DNA from: NIOZ-UU13 sp035528395
GTDB taxonomy: Bacteria > Planctomycetota > Phycisphaerae > Sedimentisphaerales > Anaerobacaceae
Direction: 5' to 3'
NCBI GenBank assembly: GCA_035528395.1
Contig: DATKYR010000302.1
Location: 29,390 to 93,389, forward strand
DNA length: 64,000 nt
Of this stretch, positions 56,295-64,000 are shown piece after piece; within the stretch, counting starts at the first letter, position 1, and each line of letters opens with the position of its first letter. The translations under genes and the position numbers were made by a program. Below the pieces are notes generated by a model that was not told where the DNA came from, did no database searches, and was given only the letters and a program-made list of their open reading frames with translations.

Positions 56295-59200
56295 ATGAAA
56301 TGTAAGCGGTGTTTTCTGTTCAATTTGAGTTTTGTGTTACTTGTAGGCGCGGCTGTTGTCCCATCGACTATTGCCCGGGAGAATACCGAGCGCCTGCTCA
56401 AAAAGCTGGGGGCCAAGGATGGAATCTGCGTTGTTCTCGGAGATACGAGTTGTGAATTGGCAATAGAAATGGCTCACAAAAGCGACCTGTTGGTCTATGT
56501 GCAGCTGCCCAGCTCCGAAGACGTCGATCGCGCCCGCCGGACGGTTGAAGCAGCCGGGCTCAATGCGACCCGTCTGCAAATCGACCAGGGGGATTTGAGC
56601 CATCTTAACTTGGCCAACAACGTGGCGGACGCCCTCATCGCACTGGGCGGCGCAAGCAAGCTGTCCGAAGCAGAGGCGTTTCGCGTCCTGCGACCTCAGG
56701 GTCGTGCGCTGCTTGGGCAGCGAGAGCTGGTCAAGCCCGTCCCCGACGGCATGGACGACTGGAGCCATCCTTATCATGGTCCGGACAACAACCCGCTCTC
56801 GCATGATCGCCTCATCCGAGCACCATACCTGACGCAGTTCCTCGCTGACCCGCGGTATGGTCCTGCGCCGCAGTTGGCCGTTACCGCCGCTGGCCGCGTT
56901 TTCAAGGCCTTCGGCCATGTTGCCTGGCACAAACGCGAGGAGCCCTTCCTGAACACACTCGTGGCGTTCAATGGATTCAACGGCACGATGCTCTGGAAAC
57001 AACCGCTGCCGGAAGGACTCATGGTCCACCGTAATACCATGATCGCCACGCCGGACACGCTCTTCCTGGGCGACGACAAGTTTTGCAAACTTATCGATAC
57101 CGTGACGGGCCGGAGGAAAGGCGAGATCATTCCGCCAGTGGACGTGGCGGGAGGGACGTTCTGGAAATGGATGGCGCTGGAAGACGGCGTCCTCTACGCT
57201 CTCCTTGGCCAAGCGGAGCAGGTGGACGCAACAATGCGGTGGAAACGTCAGGCTCACGGCTGGCCCTGGACTGGTATATCAAAGGGCTACAATCAGCCCG
57301 AGCAGCCCTGGGGATTTGGCCGTAACCTGCTGGCCATCGATCCTAAGTCCAGGACCGTTTTGTGGCACTATCACGAAGACGAGCCGATAGACGGCCGTGC
57401 CGTCTGCATGAAGAACGGGCGGATTTTTGCCTTCCGGTTCGGGACTTATTTGACCTGCCTCGACGCAAAGACGGGCCGGGTCCTATGGCGCAAGACGAAG
57501 GATAACGCGCCCGAGCTCTTCCAGACCATCGGAGAGTACCTTCCCCGTCAGAGCTGGCAGACAAACTGGCGCACGACGGTCTATTTGAAGTGCAGCGACC
57601 GCGTACTGTATTTCGCCGGTCCGCAGATAGGAAAACTGTTGGCCGTTTCCACCGAAGACGGTCGGATAATCTGGCAGCACCCGTATGACAACTTCCAATT
57701 GATAATTCATTCCGAAGGCTTGTATGCCATCAGTGGTCCCTGGGGGAACAACCTCAGCAAAAAGTTCGACCCACTGACCGGAGAGGTCCTGGCGGAGCTG
57801 CCGATCGGTCGCCGAGCCTGCACTCGCCCCACGGGTACTCCGGACAGCATCCTGTTCCGGGCCATGGGTGGCTCGGTTCGTTTCGATCTGGCCAGTGCTC
57901 GTCCGCGATGGTTATCTCCCATGCGTCCTCCTTGTCATGACGGGGTGACGGTGGCCAACGGCTTGCTCTACTGGTGGCCCTTTGTCTGTGACTGCCAGTT
58001 TACGCTGAGTGGCCTGACTTGCCTTGGTCCGGCCGGTAACTTCGACTTCACCCCGGACAGCACCCGGCGGGATCGGCTCGAGAAAGGACCCAGCGGGACT
58101 GCACCGGTTGAGACGCTGACTGCATCCGGCGCCGACTGGCCCACCTTTAGGGCAAACAACCAACGAACCACTACAACCAAGGCGGTCGTCCCCGAAAGCT
58201 GTCGCTTGCTTTGGCGAACGAAGCCGTCCTCTCTGGCAGGTGTCCGGCCCACAGCTCCAGTCGCTCTCGGCGGTCTTGTCCTGCTGGCCGGCTCGGATGG
58301 AGTCGTTCGGGCCCTGGACGGTGACACCGGGCGCGAGCAATGGAAAGCCTACACCGGCGGTGAGATCCGAATCCCGCCGACCATCTGGAAGGGCCGGGCC
58401 CTCGTCGGTTCGAGTGATGGTTGGGTATATGCCTTTGAAGCCAAAACGGGACGGCTGCTTTGGCGTTTCCGGGCCGCACCGGCCGAACGCAAGATCCCGG
58501 TCTACGGAAAACTGCTCTCCACTTGGCCCGCGGCAAGCGGCGTCCTTGTGGAAGACGGAACCGCCTATGTCGCAGCCGGTCTTGTGAACTACGACGGAAC
58601 CTACGTGTACGCGCTCGATCCGGCTACCGGAAACGTCCGATGGTGCAACGACACATCCGGACATTTGGATCCGGAGGCTCGTACCGGCGTGAGCGTGCAG
58701 GGGCACCTGTTGCTCTACGAGGACAAGCTCTATCTTGCCGGCGGGAACGCCGTTTCACCTGCCGTTTACGATATACTCGACGGAAAGTGTCTCAACGACC
58801 CGGCGCCTCTGGCTAATTGTGAGTCAACCAGTCCGCGTGGTTGGGAGCTTTCCCTTGTAGGCAATCGAGTGATCGCCTGTGGGCGTCCCTTCTACTCCCG
58901 TCCGGATATCCCCGTGTACGACCACACAGTGACCAGGAAGCTGTTGCATGCTTCAACCGGACAGCGCGACATTGTCTGGATAGACAACAGCAAGCTGCTA
59001 TGTTACGAGCCGCTCGAAAAGGACGCATTGAGCCGATGCGTGACGGACGAAAAAATCCCAAAGCATATTACACAGGCGTGGGGCCAATTCAAGGTCTCCG
59101 AGAAACCATTATGGCAACATGACTGTCCTGGCAGCATTGCTGTTGCGGTAACGAAAAATGCCGTTGTGATCGCTGACGCATCACAAGTCGCCGCACTGGA

Positions 59201-59426
59201 GCTCCGCAGCGGCAAACGGCTCTGGAGTCAAACACTCCCGTCTGCTCCCGTGCCATGGGGTATGGCCGTGGACGGCACGGGCCGCGTGATCCTGACTCTC
59301 CTCGATGGTCAGGTGCTCTGCATTGGCAGGCGATTGGAACGGGTCGTAAAGCACCGTTCAGTCCAAACAGGTCACCATGACCAGCGCCCGGATGTGCCGG
59401 GTTCTTTGGAGTCGATTTCGTTATGA
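56295..59426 (+). CDS. Secreted PQQ-type beta-propeller protein with methyltransferase-like N-terminal domain
   Basis: 1043 residues; ATG 56295 with AGGAG 8 bases upstream. Signal peptide MKCKRCFLFNLSFVLLVGAA. Residues about 30-145 resemble a Rossmann methyltransferase (GICVVLGDTSCELAIEMA, VYVQLPSSEDVDRARRT, EAEAFRVLRPQGRALL), although exported. The rest is one or two beta-propellers of PQQ/WD-like blades: LVAFNGFNGTMLWKQPLP, CLDAKTGRVLWRKTK, ALDGDTGREQWKAYTGGE, AFEAKTGRLLWRFRA, ALDPATGNVRWCN, and LELRSGKRLWSQ. No quinoprotein catalytic Asp/Glu or c-type haem motif (CxxCH) was found, so the propeller is probably a binding platform. This architecture recurs in planctomycetes. Confidence 0.85.
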   Translation: MKCKRCFLFNLSFVLLVGAAVVPSTIARENTERLLKKLGAKDGICVVLGDTSCELAIEMAHKSDLLVYVQLPSSEDVDRARRTVEAAGLNATRLQIDQGDLSHLNLANNVADALIALGGASKLSEAEAFRVLRPQGRALLGQRELVKPVPDGMDDWSHPYHGPDNNPLSHDRLIRAPYLTQFLADPRYGPAPQLAVTAAGRVFKAFGHVAWHKREEPFLNTLVAFNGFNGTMLWKQPLPEGLMVHRNTMIATPDTLFLGDDKFCKLIDTVTGRRKGEIIPPVDVAGGTFWKWMALEDGVLYALLGQAEQVDATMRWKRQAHGWPWTGISKGYNQPEQPWGFGRNLLAIDPKSRTVLWHYHEDEPIDGRAVCMKNGRIFAFRFGTYLTCLDAKTGRVLWRKTKDNAPELFQTIGEYLPRQSWQTNWRTTVYLKCSDRVLYFAGPQIGKLLAVSTEDGRIIWQHPYDNFQLIIHSEGLYAISGPWGNNLSKKFDPLTGEVLAELPIGRRACTRPTGTPDSILFRAMGGSVRFDLASARPRWLSPMRPPCHDGVTVANGLLYWWPFVCDCQFTLSGLTCLGPAGNFDFTPDSTRRDRLEKGPSGTAPVETLTASGADWPTFRANNQRTTTTKAVVPESCRLLWRTKPSSLAGVRPTAPVALGGLVLLAGSDGVVRALDGDTGREQWKAYTGGEIRIPPTIWKGRALVGSSDGWVYAFEAKTGRLLWRFRAAPAERKIPVYGKLLSTWPAASGVLVEDGTAYVAAGLVNYDGTYVYALDPATGNVRWCNDTSGHLDPEARTGVSVQGHLLLYEDKLYLAGGNAVSPAVYDILDGKCLNDPAPLANCESTSPRGWELSLVGNRVIACGRPFYSRPDIPVYDHTVTRKLLHASTGQRDIVWIDNSKLLCYEPLEKDALSRCVTDEKIPKHITQAWGQFKVSEKPLWQHDCPGSIAVAVTKNAVVIADASQVAALELRSGKRLWSQTLPSAPVPWGMAVDGTGRVILTLLDGQVLCIGRRLERVVKHRSVQTGHHDQRPDVPGSLESISL

Positions 59427-59494
59427 TGTGGAAACAAGACTCTCACCACAAGTCCTGATAGTTATACGCAGTATCTTTTGCGGGAGAGGTAACA

Positions 59495-61777
59495 GTGTAC
59501 GTTCCGACAATTCCAAACATGTTAAGGAGGTCCGCCCGTCGGCCTTGCCTGTCGAGCCGTGGCTTTGGCACGGCTGGGTGGATTGTCGTCTTAATTATTG
59601 CATCACTATGTCTTAAACCGCTCGAGCTTTGTGCAACTGCTAAGCCGCCGCGTGTTCTGCCGCTTGGCGATATCCCGGCCGACACGCGCCTCAATCCCTT
59701 GAGGGGTGAAAGGGGTGACTTTTCGTTTGTCCCTGCCAGGTCACCGGAAGAATGGAAGCAGCGCGTCGAGCACACCCGGCGGATATTGCGCGTGACACTG
59801 GGTCTATGGCCGATGCCGACCAAGTCACCGCTGAATCCGGTTATTCATGGCAAAATCGACCAGGGTGATTACACTGTCGAAAAAGTCTATTTCGAAAGCA
59901 TCCCCGGCTTCTACGTTACCGGCAATCTCTATCGCCCCAAAGATGGAACGGGAAGACGACCGGGAGTGTTGAGTCCTCATGGGCATTTTCCAGGCGGGCG
60001 TTTTCAGGACGTAGGGCGTAATGCAGTTCGTCAGCAGATTGTTCAAGGCGCCGAGCGGTTTGAAGAAGGCGGACGCAGCTTCATGCAGTCGCGTTGTGTA
60101 CAGCTCGCGCGCATGGGCTGTGTAGTGTTTCACTACGACATGATCGGCTACGGCGACAGCGTACAGATACCATTAGATGTCGCTCATCGGTTTTCGCAGC
60201 TTCGGGTGAAGTTCAAAGAACCGCCTGCCCGCGGTCTTTATAGCGCCTCGGCCGAACTGAACCTGCAAAACCCGATGGGACTGCACACATACAATTCCAT
60301 CCGCGCCCTCGATTTCCTGACCAGTCTGCCGGACGTCGATCCCCAGCGTATCGCGGTGACCGGGGGCAGCGGAGGAGGGACCCAGACGTTCATGCTGTGT
60401 GCCGTGGACGACCGGCCGCTCGTCTCCGTGCCTGTAGTGATTGTCTCTACCACTCGGCAGGGTGGATGCACATGTGAGAACATAAGTGGACTTCGCATCG
60501 GTACGTACAACCTCGAATTCACCGCGCTGCACGCACCCAGGCCGCTGCTCTTGATTTCGGCTGATGACGATACACGGACCATGCCGGAACAAGGATTTCC
60601 TGAATTGAAGCAGCACTATAGAGTACTCGGAGCAGAGCAGAACGTTTCGCACGTCGCCCTCTTGCATTTTCCACACAACTACAACTATGTCAGCCGGGCG
60701 GCCATGTACCACTGGCTCAATCGGCATCTCGACCTCGGATTTGAGGAACCGATTCTTGAACGCCCGTACAAGCGGCTTCAGCGCGAGGAATTGTCGGTAT
60801 GGGACGTTCAACATCCTCGACCCGAAGGCGGTCCCGACTTTGAGCACAAGCTTCTCGAATGGCTGACCGACGACGCCGAGAGGCAAATCACTGCTTTGGC
60901 TCCTCGAGATGGTAAGTCTCTCGAACGTTATCGTAAAGTTGTCGGCGGGGCGTGGGACGTCTTGCTGCGGAATCTGCCGAACGACCCGGAGCTCGGTTTC
61001 GAATCAACGCAATCAGCAGACCGAGGCAAGTATCGAGAAACACCTGGACTCCTGCGTTATCGAACTATTGAGAATCACCAGGTGGAATTGCCAATGGTTA
61101 TCCTTGCACCAAACCAGGCCCTGCAGCGAACCGTGATTTGGATCGACGAACGGGGAAAATCCGGACTGTATTTGGACGACGGTTCGCTAAAGGCGCCGAT
61201 TCAAAGCCTGCTTAATTCCGGCGTGACCGTGATTGGCGTTGACTTGCTATACCAGGGCGAGTTCCAAGCAGAAGGACGGCCGGACAAACGGCAGCGCTGG
61301 CTGCCCGGTGAAGAGGCATTTGCCGGCTGGACGTACTGTTACAACCTGCCGGTGTTTGCTCGTCGTGTGCACGACATCCTGGCAGTGATCGCGTTCGTGA
61401 AGCACGACGATGTGAAACAGCATGAGATCGATGTGGTTGGCCCGAATGGTGCCGGCCCGTTGGTGGCTGCCGCAGTCGCACAGGCACAAGGGACAGTCAC
61501 GCGCGCGGCGATTAACACAGAGGGATTTCGCTTCGCCGATTTGAAGGATGTTTACGATATAAATTTCATGCCGGGCGCGGCCAAGTATGACGACCTGCCT
61601 GGACTGCTGGCGCTCTCGGCACCCACGCGACTATGGCTCGCGGGAGAAGGGAAAGAAGCCCCGCCGATTGTTAATACCGCCTTCATTGCCGCCGGCGAGC
61701 TTGAGAACCTGACGACGTTCTCGGGCGAATCTCGGGATATTGCAAAGGCAGCCGTGGAGTGGTTGCTCAGCCGGTAG
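59495..61777 (+). CDS. Tandem alpha/beta-hydrolase (acetylxylan-esterase-like), second domain probably inactive
   Basis: 760 residues, GTG 59495 with GGAGAGG 5 bases upstream. A signal-anchor (AGWIVVLIIASLCLKPLEL) precedes domain 1 (about 90-420), with GNLYRPKD, LSPHGHFPGG (oxyanion strand), MIGYGDSVQ, the nucleophile elbow VTGGSGGGTQT near 288, LLISADDDTRTMP and LHFPHNYNY, which give candidates for Asp and His. Domain 2 (about 530-760) repeats the fold: VIWIDERGKSG, VTVIGVDLLYQG, but its elbow VVGPNGAGPL has Asn in place of Ser (near 650), so only domain 1 should hydrolyse esters. Family resemblance is to carbohydrate esterases (Abhydrolase_7/acetylxylan type). Exported. Confidence 0.82.
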   Translation: MYVPTIPNMLRRSARRPCLSSRGFGTAGWIVVLIIASLCLKPLELCATAKPPRVLPLGDIPADTRLNPLRGERGDFSFVPARSPEEWKQRVEHTRRILRVTLGLWPMPTKSPLNPVIHGKIDQGDYTVEKVYFESIPGFYVTGNLYRPKDGTGRRPGVLSPHGHFPGGRFQDVGRNAVRQQIVQGAERFEEGGRSFMQSRCVQLARMGCVVFHYDMIGYGDSVQIPLDVAHRFSQLRVKFKEPPARGLYSASAELNLQNPMGLHTYNSIRALDFLTSLPDVDPQRIAVTGGSGGGTQTFMLCAVDDRPLVSVPVVIVSTTRQGGCTCENISGLRIGTYNLEFTALHAPRPLLLISADDDTRTMPEQGFPELKQHYRVLGAEQNVSHVALLHFPHNYNYVSRAAMYHWLNRHLDLGFEEPILERPYKRLQREELSVWDVQHPRPEGGPDFEHKLLEWLTDDAERQITALAPRDGKSLERYRKVVGGAWDVLLRNLPNDPELGFESTQSADRGKYRETPGLLRYRTIENHQVELPMVILAPNQALQRTVIWIDERGKSGLYLDDGSLKAPIQSLLNSGVTVIGVDLLYQGEFQAEGRPDKRQRWLPGEEAFAGWTYCYNLPVFARRVHDILAVIAFVKHDDVKQHEIDVVGPNGAGPLVAAAVAQAQGTVTRAAINTEGFRFADLKDVYDINFMPGAAKYDDLPGLLALSAPTRLWLAGEGKEAPPIVNTAFIAAGELENLTTFSGESRDIAKAAVEWLLSR

Positions 61778-61813
61778 TATTCTGTAACATCTAATTTGAT
61801 GAGTGGCAGCTTC

Positions 61814-61843
61814 AAGCGAGTCCCGAAAGGTCGGGACGAGCTT
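61814..61843. repeat. Hairpin with tandem G-A mismatches
   Basis: AAGC-GA-GTCCCGA (61814-61826), loop AAGG, TCGGGAC-GA-GCTT (61831-61843). Stems are perfect apart from a symmetric GA/GA internal loop. It begins 37 bases after the hydrolase stop and sits inside an outer GCAGC / GCTGC pairing. It could be a terminator or a dispersed repeat; no T-run follows. Confidence 0.5.
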
Positions 61844-61897
61844 GGGGATGGCTCGCTGCTCTTTATATAAAGCGCAGCTTTTAATTATAATTGGTAT

Positions 61898-62175
61898 CAC
61901 TACTGTCCCATTAAAAGTCGTTTATTGACAGTAAGTTACAAAATTAAGTAGTTTAGTTTTGCTGAACTCCCTTGATTATGTTTCAAAAATACGGTTTTTC
62001 GAATTATTAAAAAGTGCTTTTAAGAGCCAGGCATAAGCTAAAATCATTGATTTTGACTCAATATCAAGGTTCCGTTACTAAGCTTTTTCAAATCGATAAC
62101 TGCAAAAAAGCATTGTAACATTTTGCTTTTAAAGAGCTTATGTTAACCGCCAAGTTGGTTAATGGGACAGTAGTG
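61898..62175. mobile_element. 278-bp non-autonomous transposable element (MITE)
   Basis: Terminal inverted repeats of 17 bases are perfect: CACTACTGTCCCATTAA (61898-61914) and TTAATGGGACAGTAGTG (62159-62175). The element is flanked on both sides by the same 9 bases, AATTGGTAT (61889-61897 and 62176-62184), a target-site duplication. The inside is AT-rich with no open frame of note, so transposition would need a transposase in trans. It landed just before the 3' end of the sulfatase gene. Confidence 0.85.
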
Positions 62176-62187
62176 AATTGGTATTAG

Positions 62188-63690
62188 TTATTTTCTGATC
62201 TTGTCAGGATTACGTTCGATTGCACGGAAACCCTGGTCCCGGCGCAGGGGGATAAGCATACCGTCGGTTTTTTCCAGCCATTCGAACATGCGGTTGTTGA
62301 GTTGTTTAATCAGGTCTTGGTGTTCGGGGCTGTCGATTAGGTTATTCATTTCCTCCGGGTCGTTTCTCAGGTCGTAGAGTTCATCAATGTCCCAGATGCC
62401 ATGATAGTGGATGTATTTGTAGCGGTTGGTACGGACGCCATGGGTAGTTGGGGTATGGGGGAAGTTACGTTCCCAGTAGTATTCATAGAAGGCGCTGTCG
62501 CGCCAGGGGGTCTTTTTGCCCTGCAGGATGGGCAGGAACGATTGTCCGTCCATACGTTCGGGGGTATCGAGGCCGGCTACATCCATTACGGTTGGGGCGA
62601 TGTCGATGTTCTGGATGAGCTCTTCAATAATTGAACCTGGTTCAATCATACCGGGGCACCAGGCTAAGAATGGTACACGCATCGATTCTTCGTACATGTG
62701 CCGTTTGTCGATAAGCCCGTGTTCGCCAAAAACGAAGCCGTTGTCGCCCATATACATGACGAGCGTATCTTCGGCGAGATTGTTGCTTTCGAGGTACTTA
62801 ATGACGCGGCCGATGCTCTCATCGACGCTGAGCAGGGTTTCGCAATAACGACGGTAAAAAGTGTCGAAGTCCATCTGGCCGTGATACATGTGGTCCACGC
62901 CGTGCCAGCTGTTGCGTTGCTCTTTGACCCATTGTGGTTTGCCTTTGTAGTTTTCTTCAGTGTAAGCCATGCTCTTGGGATATTCGAGTTTGACATCATC
63001 GTATTTGCCAAGATGTCGTTTGGCCGGCTCGAACATACCGTGAACAGCTTTATGGGAAAGATAGAGTAAGAAAGGCTTGTCTTGGTCGCGGTCGTTCTTG
63101 AGCCAGTCGAGAGCGTATTCGGTGAGCAGGTCGGAGACATGGCCATCGCGTTTCACTTGTTTGCCATCGATGTTGAAGGTGGGATTGAAATAAACACCCT
63201 GGCCTTTGAAGCTGATCCATTTGTCAAAACCGGGACGTGGCTCATCGTTGGCGTGGCCCATGTGCCATTTGCCCATGAAGGCGGTTTGCCAGCCGGCTTT
63301 CTGCAGGTCCTGGGGAAAAAAGCGGGTACCTGCCGGGACGCGGCTGTTATTGTCAACGACACCGTGTCTATGGGCGAATTGGCCGGTGAGGATACTGGCG
63401 CGGCTGGGCGAACATAGAGCCGTTGAAACAGTAGCGTATTTGATATAAGCACCTTCACGAGCCATACGGTCCATATTTGGGGTCTTGAGGAATTTGGGTT
63501 TATTGAGAAAGCCCATGAAATCGTAACGGTGGTCGTCGCTGAGGATAAAGACAACATTTCGGGGTTTTTTGCCCGCATTGAATAACGGCTGGGCCGAAGC
63601 ACAACCGGCAGCGAATGGCAGCGCGACTGTGGCCAGGCCCAGTGATTTAAGAAACTCTCTGCGAGTGGTTGTTGTGTATGATTTTGTCAT
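62188..63690 (-). CDS. Tat-exported sulfatase
   Basis: 500 residues from ATG 63690 (AGGAAAGGTG upstream; a GTG 9 bases earlier is less likely). Twin-arginine signal TTRREFLKSLGLATVALPFA, then a Cys that might be lipidated (AAGC). Type I sulfatase features: VFILSDDHRYDFMGF (metal Asp 52-53), the formylglycine consensus CSPSRAS at 93-97 (Cys 93, with C-x-P-x-R), AFMGKWHMGH, LYLSHKAVHGMF, and MYMGDNGFVFGEHGL for the remaining metal and His ligands. All needed residues are present. It acts in the periplasm or outside on a sulfated glycan, which fits the many glycan-active genes here. The formylglycine-generating enzyme is not in the window. Confidence 0.95.
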   Translation of the reverse strand: MTKSYTTTTRREFLKSLGLATVALPFAAGCASAQPLFNAGKKPRNVVFILSDDHRYDFMGFLNKPKFLKTPNMDRMAREGAYIKYATVSTALCSPSRASILTGQFAHRHGVVDNNSRVPAGTRFFPQDLQKAGWQTAFMGKWHMGHANDEPRPGFDKWISFKGQGVYFNPTFNIDGKQVKRDGHVSDLLTEYALDWLKNDRDQDKPFLLYLSHKAVHGMFEPAKRHLGKYDDVKLEYPKSMAYTEENYKGKPQWVKEQRNSWHGVDHMYHGQMDFDTFYRRYCETLLSVDESIGRVIKYLESNNLAEDTLVMYMGDNGFVFGEHGLIDKRHMYEESMRVPFLAWCPGMIEPGSIIEELIQNIDIAPTVMDVAGLDTPERMDGQSFLPILQGKKTPWRDSAFYEYYWERNFPHTPTTHGVRTNRYKYIHYHGIWDIDELYDLRNDPEEMNNLIDSPEHQDLIKQLNNRMFEWLEKTDGMLIPLRRDQGFRAIERNPDKIRK

Positions 63691-64000
63691 TGCAATCACC
63701 TTTCCTTAAGCATTTAATGAAACCGTACTTTATGACACTGATTCCTTCATATTCACTGTCCCATAATGCCAAATAAGTGATTTCTTGTAAAGGGCACAAT
63801 TAAATCGCAGTGGGTGGGGGTGTGGCCGGATTTTTTGGTAAGCGATTTTGGCCTTTCGAAATCCGCCTACGGCGGACAAGATTGGGTTTGTTTGGGTTTG
63901 TTTTTTGGGCTGCGAAAACATAGTTTATTTTGTAATCCTTTGTTAAAGTTAAGTTTACGTTCATTTTGGCCATTTTGGAAATTGGGTTTGTTTATTCGGA
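63691..64000. other. Intergenic region to the right edge, T-rich repeats
   Basis: 310 bases upstream of the sulfatase start; AGGAAAGG at about 63700-63707 is its ribosome-binding site and its promoter should lie here. The segment GATTGGGTTTGTTTGGGTTTG near 63880-63900 recurs in part at about 63979-63994, and CCGCCTACGGCGG at 63862-63874 is a small palindrome. No gene recognised. Confidence 0.45.

Noticed and set aside
57912..58706. A 264-codon minus-strand open frame
   Set aside because: Antisense to the PQQ-propeller gene in GC-rich DNA; no motif, no start signal.
60173..60886. A 237-codon minus-strand open frame
   Set aside because: Antisense to the first hydrolase domain, which contains an intact nucleophile elbow in the plus frame.

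Overview
The window looks like a chromosomal piece of a planctomycete (Planctomycetota), probably Phycisphaerae / Sedimentisphaerales-like. This is an inference from gene content: prepilin-type proteins, M56 (BlaR1-like) peptidases with unusual C-terminal domains, a MoxR–DUF58–BatA–DUF4159 operon, secreted parallel beta-helix and PQQ-propeller proteins, a Tat-exported sulfatase and an EF-G-like paralogue. No rRNA is present to confirm it. GC is intermediate and uneven: the SGNH-hydrolase gene at 15.7-17.2 kb and the block at 56.3-61.8 kb look clearly GC-richer than the AT-rich stretches beside them (judged by eye).

Layout. 1-4 kb: the N-terminal part of a family 2 glycoside hydrolase running off the left edge, then a secreted beta-helix protein fused to a phosphotriesterase-family domain. 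4.5-10.7 kb (minus): a type II secretion / type IV pilus-like operon with a GspE ATPase, a secreted protein, two GspF-type proteins and three pseudopilin-like proteins. It is divergent from an ECF sigma / anti-sigma pair (10.9-12.0 kb). 12-20 kb: mixed single genes (zinc-ribbon protein, putative zinc phospholipase, PilZ coiled-coil protein, SGNH hydrolase, a pseudopilin, a four-CBS protein) separated by hairpin repeats.

20-27.4 kb holds the most unusual part. Two tandem BlaI-type repressor / M56 metallopeptidase pairs lie on the minus strand, each with its own pair of palindromic operators. Neither peptidase carries a recognisable penicillin-binding sensor: one ends in two tandem pilin-like + secretin-like units, the other in a long ankyrin array. 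28-34.3 kb: an EF-G-like GTPase and three envelope-polysaccharide genes. 34.4-36.1 kb: decayed fragments (sulfotransferase, kinase, integrase) next to an intact tRNA-Ser(GCU). 36.2-51.2 kb: an eight-gene, mostly overlapping operon (TPR-peptidase, DUF4159, MoxR, DUF58, BatA/vWA, DUF4175-like, vWA/amidotransferase-like, C13-like pseudo-peptidase), probably an envelope-associated MoxR chaperone system. 51.8-56.2 kb: glycerophosphodiesterase lipoprotein, a small membrane protein coupled to an SSS symporter, and a glycerol-1-phosphate-dehydrogenase-family enzyme. 56.3-63.7 kb: PQQ-propeller protein, double-domain hydrolase, a 278-bp non-autonomous transposable element with perfect 17-bp ends and 9-bp target duplication, and a sulfatase.

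Many starts were moved inward from the longest open frame on the basis of ribosome-binding sites and ATGA overlaps. All family calls are by motif reading, without database search.
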